Assembly (NCBI GenBank): GCA_049487715.1
Contig: CP150574.1
Coordinates: forward strand, 310,001 to 374,000
DNA: 64,000 nucleotides
From: Pycnococcus provasolii
Lineage: Eukaryota > Chlorophyta > Pseudoscourfieldiophyceae > Pseudoscourfieldiales
Direction of reading: 5' to 3'
Positions 31,362 through 41,192 of the stretch are shown here, one piece after another. Positions within the stretch are counted from its first letter, which is position 1. Each line of letters opens with the position of its first letter. The translations under genes and the position numbers were made by a program. The notes beneath the pieces were generated by a model, which worked only from the letters and a program-made list of their open reading frames with translations, was not told the origin of the DNA and did no database searches.

Positions 31362-33647
31362 TCAATGTGCGTGTTTCGCTTGCCTTTTTTGAGCCCTGTG
31401 ATGCTCCTTCTTCGCCTTTTCGGACGAAAGCTTGATTGCATCACGGCTTATCGGCTCTTCGAGCGTGTCAGATGTCGGTCTCCGCAACCTCCCCGTCGGC
31501 GTATCCTGCAACGGCAGTCTGTTGACAGGGGTAACGCTACGGGTACTCGTTTTCCGTCCTTGTCTGGCACTTCGTGATTTGGACGTTGGCGTCTTTGAGC
31601 GAGTAGCCGCTTTGCGTGCTAGAAGGAGCACGTCATCTCCGTCGGCATCGTCTGCCAAATTATCGGCATCCGAAAACATGCTTCCAAATACCCAGGGGCG
31701 GCGGAAGGGCGTTTTACCGCCATTTTTGTCCTGACGTTCAAGTGCCATCTCCATCGCTGATGCGGAGCGCGAGCGAAGCTCTTCCTCGCTAGTGCCTTCC
31801 ATCAGCTCGAGTGCTTTGGCCAAGAGCGTCTCCAGCCTGTCCATTCGTGTTTCGAGATCCTCGATGACTACTTGAGGACCTGCTGATACCTCCGCCTCCG
31901 CCACACGCGCATGCTTTTTCGCGAGCATAATGCTCGCCGCCCCCGTGAGTGCTGCAATGCCTCCTTTCGTTAGGCCTTTGGTGCCCTTCACAGCTGCCAA
32001 GCCGCGTTTGAGCTTTTCCAAACCACTCTTCTTTGCTTCTTTCTTACGCGAATCCTCCTCCGCCTTCGCCGCAAGCCGCGCCTTCATTGCCGCGGTCGGC
32101 GCGGCCAGCCCCTCCTTGGGCGGCTCCTCAGGTTCGTCTGCCTTCTCCTCTGGGGGCATTGCGCTCGCCATGAGCCGTTCCGACTGGCGCAGCAATTCGT
32201 CGATGCCCGTGCTCGCTATAGATAGCGACGTCTCTGCACTCCGCAGATTTCTCATAGTCGAGCGCACTCCCTTCATTTTCTCGTCGATGTTGTCCTGCAC
32301 AACGTCAGCCCGTGAAAGCGGCTCGTTCACGCGCTGGGAGAGTTCATCTCGGGTCGCCTGCAGGGCTGGCAGCTGCTTCGCGCGCAGCCCGTGCTCTTTC
32401 CTCTCCAACTCTTCGATCTGCGCCTTGAGGTATTCGGTCTTCTTGCCGGTGTTGTTCAGCGCGTTCACAACCTCCTTAGGTGGCGGCGGCTCCGGCATGC
32501 CAAAAAGCTCCGCGAACAGCGTCCTTAGCTCGCCCTCCTTGTGGTCCGTAACGACCCGCCGCGTGTACTCGATGAACTCCTTCGTTTTCACCTGGAAGAG
32601 ACGCTTGCTGCGTTCTGCCTGCAGAGACTGTAGCGCCGCCATCTGCCTAGCTTTCGCCTCCTCCATCTCCTTGCGTTTTTTCTCGATGGAGGCCACCAAC
32701 TTTCGACGCTGCTCGAGCATCAGCTTGCGCTTTGCAGACTCCGCCTCGACGGTCTCGCGCGTCTCCTTTAGCATGACTTCTGAGCGGCGCTGCAGCGCGC
32801 TTACCTCGACGAAGTACAGCGCGATGCGGTTGATATCGTCGCGCACGTCGGCGAGCTCGTCGCTCGTCTCGGTTTGTTTCCGTATGTCATCGAGAAGCCC
32901 CTTCTGCGTTCGCTCAACCATTCGCTTGAGCGTTGGCATCTCTATTGTAGTCACGAAGTCCCAGTCCGACTCCGCCTGTCTTGTTCGCTCATCCAGCACC
33001 GCCGCGCTGTGCTGGTGCACCGCAACCACTTCGGCATCCTCGACGCGCTCGAGCGGGTCGAGGTCGAGTCTATTCGCGAGTTTGCTTATTTTTTCCTGTT
33101 TGTCAGCGACGGTGTCCACGACGGCGTTGTGCTCAAACTCGAGTCTCTCGACATTTTTCACGAGCTCCAGCACTTTTTCCTCCGTCCCTTCTGGCGCACC
33201 TTTGTGCAAGCGCGACGCCTCCTTCACCGCTCGCAGTTCCTCGAGCAGTCTCCTGTGCTCCTCTCTCGCGGCTCTGAGTTGCTCGTCCACAGTGCCGTCA
33301 CCGTCCGCGAGCGCGAACGGTATTGGCGATATGCTGGGCAGGCGTTCGGGCGACGACGACGACGACGACGCCCCTGGTGGTGTTGCGTGTTGTGGCGACC
33401 CCGCTGATGTGAAAGCGTGTGGCGAGTGAGCTGATGATGACTTTGCACCACCACCACTTCCTTGCGTCGAACGTCCCTGGTAACGACCACCACCACCACC
33501 ACCACCACCACCACCACCACCTCCCTCCCGGACATTCTGAGAGTGAATTTTCGCGGACTTCGCGGACTTAAGCACGGGTCCTGGCGTGACACGCACACCA
33601 CCGGCGGCTGAACCAAGAGCACCACCACCGGAAGGAGGGAGCGCCAT
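31362..33647 (-). CDS. Unidentified large coiled-coil protein
   Basis: A 761-residue protein is read from the Met at 33647 (frame open 20 codons further upstream). Residues from about 110 to 520 are dominated by heptad-like charged helices, for example LRAAREEHRRLLEELRAVKE and KRKLMLEQRRKLVASIEKKR. A poly-Gly run lies near residue 45-55 and a Ser/Pro-rich basic tail closes the protein. A short hydrophobic glycine-rich segment near LTKGGIAALTGAASIMLAKK could be a membrane or amphipathic helix. No catalytic motif or named domain is recognisable. It could be cytoskeletal, but this is only a guess from architecture. The interval to the convergent SRA-SET gene is about 195 bp. Confidence 0.75.
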   Translation of the reverse strand: MALPPSGGGALGSAAGGVRVTPGPVLKSAKSAKIHSQNVREGGGGGGGGGGGGGRYQGRSTQGSGGGAKSSSAHSPHAFTSAGSPQHATPPGASSSSSSPERLPSISPIPFALADGDGTVDEQLRAAREEHRRLLEELRAVKEASRLHKGAPEGTEEKVLELVKNVERLEFEHNAVVDTVADKQEKISKLANRLDLDPLERVEDAEVVAVHQHSAAVLDERTRQAESDWDFVTTIEMPTLKRMVERTQKGLLDDIRKQTETSDELADVRDDINRIALYFVEVSALQRRSEVMLKETRETVEAESAKRKLMLEQRRKLVASIEKKRKEMEEAKARQMAALQSLQAERSKRLFQVKTKEFIEYTRRVVTDHKEGELRTLFAELFGMPEPPPPKEVVNALNNTGKKTEYLKAQIEELERKEHGLRAKQLPALQATRDELSQRVNEPLSRADVVQDNIDEKMKGVRSTMRNLRSAETSLSIASTGIDELLRQSERLMASAMPPEEKADEPEEPPKEGLAAPTAAMKARLAAKAEEDSRKKEAKKSGLEKLKRGLAAVKGTKGLTKGGIAALTGAASIMLAKKHARVAEAEVSAGPQVVIEDLETRMDRLETLLAKALELMEGTSEEELRSRSASAMEMALERQDKNGGKTPFRRPWVFGSMFSDADNLADDADGDDVLLLARKAATRSKTPTSKSRSARQGRKTSTRSVTPVNRLPLQDTPTGRLRRPTSDTLEEPISRDAIKLSSEKAKKEHHRAQKRQAKHAH

Positions 33648-34218
33648 ATCACTCACTAGTACTACGATATGAGAGTGATGGAGTGATGGAGCTCCGGGTG
33701 AGAGCAACCTTGGGAAGTGCTGAGGAGGGCTATTATAAAAAACCTTTTATGTACCGTGATGGCGAACCTCACTGCTACATTTTTAAGACTAGTCCATGTG
33801 TCGCCATCACGGATCACGGTTGCATTTAACGGTACTACTTGACCACCCCCTGGAACTGGCAGCCTGGGGTAGTACCAACTAGATTGGTAAATGAGCAAAG
33901 GGATGAGCCTCACCTTCTTGACCACTCTTCAAGTCATTCTTGTCTTGACAAGAATGACTTGAAGACCACCTTTCGTAACTTCTTTTCAAGTCGGTATTCT
34001 TACCGGGATTTTCAGGCAACAAGCTCTTCTGCTCTGCTCTGGATCATGAGCCGTTTGACTCTCTTGCAAGCTCTTGCAAGCTCCGTTTTTCTTTGCGGCC
34101 GGGCATGATGATGCACAAGCGATTCATGAGATGATGGGCGTGCACACAGTATCGTAGTAGTATCGTAGTAGTACTGCATATTTTACTTTTTTAAAAGGTA
34201 CAGTACGCCTATAGGTAT
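33648..34218. other. Divergent interval with inverted repeats
   Basis: This interval between the coiled-coil gene and the DacB-like gene holds no gene. It contains a 12-bp inverted repeat (33754-33765 with 33801-33812) and a perfect 19-bp hairpin at 33926-33965. Confidence 0.7.
33926..33965. repeat. Perfect 19-bp inverted repeat with 2-nt loop
   Basis: The arms 33926-33944 and 33947-33965 are exact reverse complements (left arm TCTTCAAGTCATTCTTGTC) separated by TT. It could form a cruciform or a strong RNA hairpin. It is about 255 bp upstream of the DacB-like start codon. Function is unknown. Confidence 0.9.
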
Positions 34219-35847
34219 ATGCGTCGTCACACACGTCTCCCGGGTCTTGCAAGCAGCGGCTTGGTTAGCTTGGTTGGCGCTAGTGGTTGCAGTGCGACGG
34301 CGTACGCGTGCCTGCCTCTTTCGTCAAAACTATGTGGGGAAAATACAAACTTGGACAGCTTAGTGGCAGAGGCGTCGATGTGTCAGCCGTGCGTGCCTGC
34401 AAGCACCATGAAGGTGCTCACGGCCGCAACAGCTTTGATCACGCTCTCGCCGTCGTTCCGATTCGAGACCACAATTGTACTCGAAAAAACAATGCGAGGA
34501 CGACCTCTACGCGTGACGCTCGTCGGAGCGGGCGACGCGTCGCTCACGTCTGAAGGACTGCACGCCGCAGTTTCGCGCGCAAAACATGGGTTGCGAAACG
34601 CGCTGAAAGAGCAAGAGGCAAACGTTGTTGTGGTCGGTGCCGACGATGGCGCGTTTCGAGACGGCGGCAAAGGCAAGCCTTGCGACGAATGGATGGCGGA
34701 GGACCTCGACGCAGGATACGGCGTCGAGCCAAGTGCCGTCGTCGTCGACGGAAACGTCGCCGTGATTGAGGTGGTTTCCGACTCGGGTGGAGTTGCGCCG
34801 CTTGTGCGGTGCAAGTGTGCAAGCTGTACAGGTAAGCCGGCCAAGCGGCGCATCGACGTTCACGGCTTGCGTGTGCACGTCGTACTCGCCAACGATGCTG
34901 CCAACAATAACCAACACAAAGTTTGCAGCTTGCGCTTCAGTAGGGCCAGGGGGGCTTACGAGGTGCGAGGTGTGCCATCTTCGCCTGTGCGCTTCGTCGT
35001 TCCCGTCCTCGATGCCAAGGCGTGGGTTGCTCATCGACTCGCGCACTTGCTATCTGAAGTGATGGCGGACGACGGTACGGAAGTGGTCGTGCTGGATGCG
35101 AATGACGACGGCGGCGGCGGCGGCGTTGTCGACGTCTCAAACTCAACAAAGGTCTTAGCAGTACACACGTCCGAGCCACTTCTCGAGTTTCTGACGCGCA
35201 TGTTGCATGAGAGTCGCAATCTCGACGCCGAGTGCCTTTTGCACGTTATTGGGGCTGCCAAGACGCTTAAGCGCGATCACCTGGAAAGCACTGCGCAACT
35301 TGGCCTACGTGCCCTCAGGTCCTTGCTGTCAGATGCAGCGGGCGTCGAAGTTGCGTCGAGGTGCCACATCTCTGACGCGTCTGGGCTGTCTCGCAAGAAT
35401 TTGATGACGCCATGCGCGCTAAATGCCTTGCTGCGACACATTGCTTTCACATCGACATTACAACCTCTCATTGCTTGCATGCCGTCGCCGGGAGACGTTG
35501 GTGCCACGACGCACTCACGCCTTCCGGATCTTAAGGGTGTGTTGCGTGTCAAGACAGGCTCGATGAACGGCATCAGCGCGCTGTGTGGATACGTGATGGA
35601 TGAGAAATCCGGTGGTATGCCTTTGGCTTGCTTTGCATGCATTTCCGTTGGAGGTACAGCGAGACTCTGCGTCGACGAAGTGGCTCGTGCCGTGTACAAC
35701 GCTACCACCGCCGCTGTCGTTGTCGGCGAGTTGCCGAAGACGATTAGGCGACATGGACGTTGGAGGCGCAACGTGGTTGTGACGCTGGTGTTTCTCGTGA
35801 CTGCGTTTCGATCGTCGCGGCGCAAAAGCGTCGTCGTCGCTCGCTGA
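34219..35847 (+). CDS. Peptidase S13 (DacB/PBP4-type) D-Ala-D-Ala carboxypeptidase-like protein
   Basis: The 542-residue protein has the three penicillin-binding-protein motifs of family S13: SxxK as S62-T-M-K65 in VPASTMKVLTAATALI, the SGLSRKN motif at 388-394 (HISDASGLSRKN), and KTG at 445-447 (LRVKTGSMNGISALCGYV). Family members trim or cross-cut the D-Ala-D-Ala ends of peptidoglycan stem peptides. In a green alga this points to a plastid relic of cyanobacterial wall metabolism or to gene transfer. The region before SxxK (ATAYACLPLSSKLCGENTNL) is short, with a weak N-terminal targeting region, so an upstream exon might be missing. A basic hydrophobic segment near the C-terminus (VVVTLVFLVTAF) may anchor it in a membrane. 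All nucleophile and base residues appear intact. Confidence 0.88.
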   Translation: MRRHTRLPGLASSGLVSLVGASGCSATAYACLPLSSKLCGENTNLDSLVAEASMCQPCVPASTMKVLTAATALITLSPSFRFETTIVLEKTMRGRPLRVTLVGAGDASLTSEGLHAAVSRAKHGLRNALKEQEANVVVVGADDGAFRDGGKGKPCDEWMAEDLDAGYGVEPSAVVVDGNVAVIEVVSDSGGVAPLVRCKCASCTGKPAKRRIDVHGLRVHVVLANDAANNNQHKVCSLRFSRARGAYEVRGVPSSPVRFVVPVLDAKAWVAHRLAHLLSEVMADDGTEVVVLDANDDGGGGGVVDVSNSTKVLAVHTSEPLLEFLTRMLHESRNLDAECLLHVIGAAKTLKRDHLESTAQLGLRALRSLLSDAAGVEVASRCHISDASGLSRKNLMTPCALNALLRHIAFTSTLQPLIACMPSPGDVGATTHSRLPDLKGVLRVKTGSMNGISALCGYVMDEKSGGMPLACFACISVGGTARLCVDEVARAVYNATTAAVVVGELPKTIRRHGRWRRNVVVTLVFLVTAFRSSRRKSVVVAR

Positions 35848-36025
35848 AGTAAAGTAAGTGTAAAAATTCAAATTGACCAAATTCATTTGTGTATGATAGC
35901 AGAAGAGAAAAAAAATATCACGAGTCGTTACAGAAGCGACGAGGTAACCCCTTCCATGAAAACAATCCGTCCATCCTTAAAAAAAAGGTAAAAGTATTTA
36001 CAGCACTCTCCTCACAGCTCTCTCC

Positions 36026-37063
36026 TCACTTTGAAAGGAGCAGCGCGCCGAGGAGAAACCCGAGGAGAACGCCGCCAGCGCCAACCGTGTAGTGCGGGTA
36101 TGGCACGGGACACGATCCCGAGCTGCCACTGGGACTGGCGGCTGGTGCTGCCGACGCACCGTTCACCATCATGCACAGGCTAAGGCAGTAGTCGGCATCC
36201 GTGTCCTCGAGCGTGTCGAAGATGGATTTTTTGATGGGCATCGACTTGGCGCCGTACGTCACCTGCGGGTCAACGCTCCACGCCTCGATCGTCTTCATGG
36301 GTATTCCCGCATCAATCATCGCCTTGCCAAAGGCGTCCTCCTGGCACTTGACACCAAGCCAGTTCATCTTCTCCGCGAGCGCCTCGAACGGCGATGCGGA
36401 TGCGTGCACGCCGTTGTCGCCGGTGTTCGGCTCCGTGGCGAGTCCGAGGCTCTTCCACTTGGCCATGATCTGCCCACGCAGGCTGTCGGCGGGCGCGTCC
36501 GCCGGGTCCGTGGGTCCGAGCACTTCTCCTCGGAACGACTCCCAGCTGAGCTGTTTGCTGTCCCACTCGACGACGTAGTACTTGATGCACTTTCCCGGCT
36601 CGGTGAACCGCGATCGCATGGACATGAAGAATCCGTTGAAGACGTAGATGTCCTTGACAAGTCCGCAGTAGAATCCTCCCCCGAACTTGACAAGTTTTCC
36701 ATCCTTCTTCGCCGCTCCCCACAGTTTGTCGAGTCCCTCGGCGTCGACACCAAAGTGTTTGCACGCATCCGCGGCGTTGTACGCCTGTCCTTTCGCGAGT
36801 ACGGAAGCCCACGACACACCAAACTTCTCTTGAAACTTCTCCGCAGGTACGTTAAGTTCCGAGGGTTTCAGCAGAGTCGCTTTGGACGCGATGGCATAGT
36901 AGTGTTGGTCGATAAGTTTCGACGAGTCGATGACATCGGAGGAAATTGTACCTGTGGATGTCACGGAGATACCTTTACTTTTCAAACTATCAGACACCAA
37001 AGATTCACACGAAGGAGTGACAGCGTGAGGCTTGATAAACACGAACGCAGACTGACGAACCAT
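36026..37063 (-). CDS. Tail-anchored NDP-kinase-like protein
   Basis: From the Met at 37063 the protein has 345 residues. It begins SAFVFIKPHAVT, matching the first strand of nucleoside diphosphate kinase, and includes YYVVEWDSKQLSWESFRGEV then GPTDPADAPADSLRGQI, matching the NDPK nucleotide-binding helix and loop. The active-site histidine region (usually NxxHGSDS) reads DNGVHASASPFEALAE with H220, so the phospho-accepting His may be kept although the surrounding motif has changed. The middle holds an insertion of about 80 residues relative to the roughly 150-residue family. The C-terminus has a Gly/Leu-rich hydrophobic helix (GVLLGFLLGALLLSK) fitting a tail anchor. Kinase activity is uncertain. 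It is convergent with the DacB-like gene. Confidence 0.85.
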   Translation of the reverse strand: MVRQSAFVFIKPHAVTPSCESLVSDSLKSKGISVTSTGTISSDVIDSSKLIDQHYYAIASKATLLKPSELNVPAEKFQEKFGVSWASVLAKGQAYNAADACKHFGVDAEGLDKLWGAAKKDGKLVKFGGGFYCGLVKDIYVFNGFFMSMRSRFTEPGKCIKYYVVEWDSKQLSWESFRGEVLGPTDPADAPADSLRGQIMAKWKSLGLATEPNTGDNGVHASASPFEALAEKMNWLGVKCQEDAFGKAMIDAGIPMKTIEAWSVDPQVTYGAKSMPIKKSIFDTLEDTDADYCLSLCMMVNGASAAPAASPSGSSGSCPVPYPHYTVGAGGVLLGFLLGALLLSK

Positions 37064-37327
37064 ATTGCTGATGTGATCTAAATGAAGGGATGAAGAAACA
37101 CAGAAGGGGAAATGATGAGGACCCGCCGCCGCCGGGACCCGGCCGAGGGCGACTCCCCCGGGCCCGTATCCTGGCACCCGCTAAACTTTATCGTAGTGGG
37201 GGATTGGTCGGGGAGGGGGGAAGCCAAGTTCTTCGGGGTGGTCCCAAAGGTCCAGATTGGGAGAACTCCAGAATTGGTCGACTGGGGGACTGATTTTCCG
37301 GGACCCAATTTGGACCTAGTTTCCCCG

Positions 37328-37345
37328 AAGGGCTCGCTTCGGAAT
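37328..37345. repeat. Stray copy of an 18-bp segment of the 88-bp repeat
   Basis: GGCTCGCTTCGGAATATT here is identical to part of the tandem unit at 38667-38975, about 1.4 kb away. Confidence 0.85.
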
Positions 37346-37411
37346 ATTGGGGGTTAAATTCTAAGGGTTTCTGAATGCTGGGGGAAAAAAAAAGAGGAAA
37401 AAAGAAGGAAG

Positions 37412-37846
37412 TTATTCACTACTCTTTCCTCGCTTTCGAGCCTCTCTAGCAGCTTGTGCTCTCTTTCGTTTCCTCTCCTCCTCGTAAGCTGCTGCTCCCT
37501 TTGGATCCGGATTCGGACATCCTGACTTGCCGTGGCCATTGCTACTCCTTGGTAGTCCACATTGCCGGCAAATTTGAACATCGCGTGACAACGCCGTCCC
37601 CGCGATCATCGGCGGCGGCGGCGCTGGCGGCGTGGAGTCCGCCGGCGGTGCCAACATGCCACAGAGTCGTTTCGAAAGAGGTGCAACCGGCGCGAAATAC
37701 ATCGGCACAAGATTATTACCGGCACCGCCTTGCTGTGGCAATACCGCTGCTGGAGCATGGCCGGCGTGAAACGAATAGGTATACGAGGTGTTGTAGGTAG
37801 AAGACCTTAAGGTGAAGAGAGTGCTTGTCATGCCCGGAGGGTGCAC
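37412..37846 (-). CDS. Small zinc-knuckle-like ORF
   Basis: A 144-residue frame of uncertain status. The C-terminal third reads ICRQCGLPRSSNGHGKSGCP, a CX2CX8-9HX3-4C pattern like the zinc knuckles of transposase and nucleic-acid-binding proteins, followed by a Lys/Arg-rich tail (EEERKRKRAQAAREARKRGK) that could be a nuclear signal or RNA-binding helix. The N-terminal part is Ser/Thr- and Pro-rich. It stands alone in a gene-poor stretch with repeats, so it may be a fragment of a mobile element or a domesticated remnant. No promoter or intron is evident. Confidence 0.4.
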   Translation of the reverse strand: MHPPGMTSTLFTLRSSTYNTSYTYSFHAGHAPAAVLPQQGGAGNNLVPMYFAPVAPLSKRLCGMLAPPADSTPPAPPPPMIAGTALSRDVQICRQCGLPRSSNGHGKSGCPNPDPKGAAAYEEERKRKRAQAAREARKRGKSSE

Positions 37847-39354
37847 TGATGTGTTTGATGTGTTTGGGGGTTAAGAGAAAGAGGCGCTGCGCGGCCGATG
37901 GAAGGAGGTGGCGGCAACGCGTCAGAAGGGGAGGAGAAGAGACAGTTATTATATCTCCAATCCTTTTCTCCATGGTACCTAGTCCAATGTAGAGGGTCCG
38001 GGCATACTTGCCCGACCTACCGTGATGGAGATATGGTTAGTTGGCCAGTTAATTCCTTACCTTTAAGGTCCAGGATCACGGAAACTCCGCGTCTGGCCTT
38101 AGCCGAACTGGAGAAACTCCAGTTGGGGTTTGGGATAACTTCCCAGACCTCAAGCTGGGTCTACTCCAAACCCCCAACTGGGAGTGTCGTCACAGTGGGT
38201 GACGACCCCACAGGGCCCAACCTTCTTACGTCGTCACACCTACGCCACCCTAAGCCGCGTGGGCATCATGAGCTTGCAGTGGAGAAGAGAAGAGAAGTCC
38301 GAGAGGAGAGTTGAGAGAGTTGAGAGAGGAGATGTCCGCGGCACGGCAGGGCACGCGGACAGCGGCCTTCAGAAGCGCGGTGAGGCGGTTTGTTGGGAGA
38401 TAACAACGGAGAAACAACGGAGATAACCTCAACGCGTTGCCGGAAAGGAGGCTAGAGAAGGAGGACGGCCAGACAGTCTCAGTGGACGTGGGAGACTGAC
38501 ACATTTCGCTCTTTCCCAACGGTCACCTGGCGTGACCTTAGGTCACCTCTAGGCGAGAGCACAGGTCGCAGAGGCGTGACCTCACATGACCTTACATCAC
38601 CCGGAAGTCGAGAGCACAGGTCGTAAGGGGCGAATGACCTTGCATGGCCTTACGTGAATCCCGACCATTCTCCCCACTCTTTTCCCCCCTAAGGCTACGC
38701 GACACCCGGGTTGGTTGGTGAAGGCACGCTTCGGAATATTACCATAATATTACCATTCTCCCCACTCTTTTCCCCCCTAAGGCTACGCGACACCCGGGTT
38801 GGTTGGTGAAGGCTCGCTTCGGAATATTACCATAATATTACCATTCTCCCCACTCTTTTCCCCCCTAAGGCTACGCGACACCCGGGTTGGTTGGTGAAGG
38901 CTCGCTTCGGAATATTACCATAATATTACCATTCTCCCCACTCTTTTCCCCCCTAAGGCTACGCGACACCCGGGTGAAGGGTGTTTCTTGGCTTCCCCCC
39001 TCCCACTCGCGCGTCTCGACCAAACTTTCCACTAAGGTTAGCGGGTGCCAGGATACCCGGGGCACGGGGCCCGTTCGAGAGGGACTCCAGGGAGCCGTGG
39101 AGCCGACGCCACGAGAATGGAGATCAAGTTTAGACTAGGCCTTAAGGGTGTCAGAATATTCGGCAAGAACACGTCAAGAGTGTATTTGTAAATCAATCAC
39201 CTCTTATTTATTTATTTTTTTTATAAAAATTAATCTCGTCGTGTGTAAATATGTTGATCTATCATTTGCACCAACACACAGACCGAATACCTTGTATCTT
39301 CGGAACTCCTATCCCTCGCTCTCCACTCCTTAAAAACCCTTCTTTTCCCTGTAC
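37847..39354. other. Gene-poor interval with tandem repeats
   Basis: No gene is supported. The interval includes the 88-bp tandem array and, just before it, loosely repeated GGTCA/TGACCT-containing segments at about 38520-38660. Confidence 0.6.
38667..38975. repeat. 88-bp tandem repeat, three full copies and one partial
   Basis: Units start at 38667, 38755, 38843 and 38931; the last breaks off after about 44 bp. Copies are almost identical (one base differs in the first). Each contains an internal duplication of the form AATATTACCATAATATTACC. Confidence 0.93.
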
Positions 39355-40064
39355 TTAAGGGAGCATGATGCCCGTGCCGGAGTTGCAAGGTCCGCCGTAC
39401 TTGCCGCGCGCCCTCATCTCAGAGAGACCCTGGCAAATAGCAAGGCCGTTGCAGCACACGTGGAACAAGCAGTCGTCGCACGGATCCGTGGGCAGGCCGT
39501 ACTTCTGGCGGAGCTGCGTACGCAAGCCAGGCGCCGTGCAACAAGTCCAGCACATGGGACAGCAGCAAATGAAGAAAAACGGGCCACCGCAACCGCCACC
39601 GGTGATGGACGCGTTGTACTGTTTGTATCAAAAGCGTACGTACATGTATGTGTGTGTTCGTTTGTGAGCGAGCGAGCGAGTGAGGGAGTGAGTGAGTGTT
39701 CAGGTGTTCGTCAACGTCGTTAGCTAAGTCAAGTCCCTCTATTCCGCACAAGTTCGCGCTAAAACACGCAGGCAGATAGACACACACGCACACACACACA
39801 CACTCACACCACTTCAGAAGCATAACAAAAGCAAAGAACAAAACAGTATTATAAGTCTCCCGAAACCAGCCACCCACGTACCTCCGCTCCGGCACAGAGA
39901 CCGCAAAACATCGTGTAGCAGCAGATGTCAATGTTGCTGAAGCAAGAGAACGCGGCGAAGTTCCACTGCCCGGAGTTGGGCGGAGGCAGGGCCGGCACCA
40001 TCGCCACGGCCATTGGTTGCGCCATTGCCATTGGTTGCGCCATTACCATCTGTGGTTGAGCCAT
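39355..40064 (-). CDS. PLAC8-family cysteine-rich protein, two exons
   Basis: Exon 1 (40064-39882) and exon 2 (39618-39355) join in phase 0 across a 263-nt GT-AG intron, giving about 148 residues. After a Met/Ala/Gln/Pro-rich start (three MAQPM-like units) the PLAC8 domain begins with QWNFAAFSCFSNIDICCYTMFCG and continues after the splice with FFFICCCPMCWTCCTAPGL, TQLRQKYGLPTDPCDDCLFH and CQGLSEMRARG. These match the Cys-rich PLAC8/Cornifelin consensus (plant PCR and FWL proteins), which span the membrane and affect cell size or metal tolerance in plants. The spliced product contains both Cys clusters, supporting the intron. The intron includes a GT-rich microsatellite. Confidence 0.9.
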
Positions 40065-41192
40065 TGTTGTGTACTGTAAGGTGCTACTTAAAAAACAATG
40101 AGAGATTGGGTTAGGGCTACGGGTACTTCTAGGCGTCAGAGACGTGTTCGGGCCGACGAAGCGAGCGCCTTGCAGTGTGTCTTTGGAGATAATAAGGCGA
40201 CAAAATCCACCGCGATCCGGTACTTACAACGTCCCATCGAGGCATCGAGGCATCGACGAGGCCCGATCGAGAGCTGAGAGGCACGCGCCCATGCCTGCCT
40301 GCCCAAATGCCATGCAAAATGCATGTGTGTCAACAACTGGAAAAATAAAAGCAAACCCATAGGCATAGGGTAATGTCAACACGACACTCGCAACAGCACC
40401 TAGTGAACCGGCTACCGAGTACCGTCAAGTGTCAACCAACAGGCAGACAGGGAGGGACACAAGGAGGCCAGCTTTGTCCTATGCAATTACAGTAGACAAG
40501 ACAGTGTACACGTCAGGTCAGGGGTGCAGTGTGGCATGACCCGTACTGTGTATCAATCACTCCCATATCACTCCCCAACGGTGTGTACAACCCGTATGCA
40601 AGGGAGGGTGGGGAGAGGGGGAGAGGGGTGGTACGGGGATACACGGATACACGGGGCTTGAAGAAGGCGGTCTATTGACTATTCCTGTACCGTGGTATTG
40701 CGGTGATATTCGGGTTGCCATGTTGCCGTGGAGGAACCTCAGGGGCCGCCTAAGGCTAGGTGGCCTCCTTAGGTGGGAGGAAGAGTCCATCCCAAGGGTG
40801 AATCAACCACTCTCGTTCCATTCCATTCAAGGATGCAAGGGAATATTGATATTGATATTTTTATATTTTTATATTTATTCCCCCCTCGATGCTCGAAGGA
40901 ATCTTTATAATTTTTTATTTTATGCGCTAGGGGACCTTATAGAGGGGACCTTAAGGAGCGCCATTATTGGACCCGGACGCCTTTTATTTCACCACCCTAG
41001 CGGTCAATTTCAAGGGTCCATTTCATTTCCGGTGGTAACTTGCGGTGGTACCTACCGTATACCTTGATTGGTACGTTAAGCAAGGGGAATCAACGTGTTT
41101 CTTGCATTGTCCGTGCTCTTTCTCTGTTTGACTTTTGTTTTCTCTTTTTGTCTGTGCTCTGTGCTCGCGCACATCTTGTTACAGAGCTTGCC
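40065..41192. other. Divergent interval (PLAC8 / NLA-like)
   Basis: About 1.1 kb without a supportable gene. A single GGGTTAGGG-like element lies at 40107-40117, 43 bp from the PLAC8 start. A/T-rich sequence occurs near 40850-40920. Confidence 0.55.

Noticed and set aside
31930-33429. Plus-strand open frame of 499 residues
   Set aside because: Ser/Phe/Leu-rich antisense of the coiled-coil gene, a compositional shadow.
38667-38975. CRISPR-like array
   Set aside because: Units are contiguous 88-bp tandem copies without unique spacers, and the DNA is eukaryotic.
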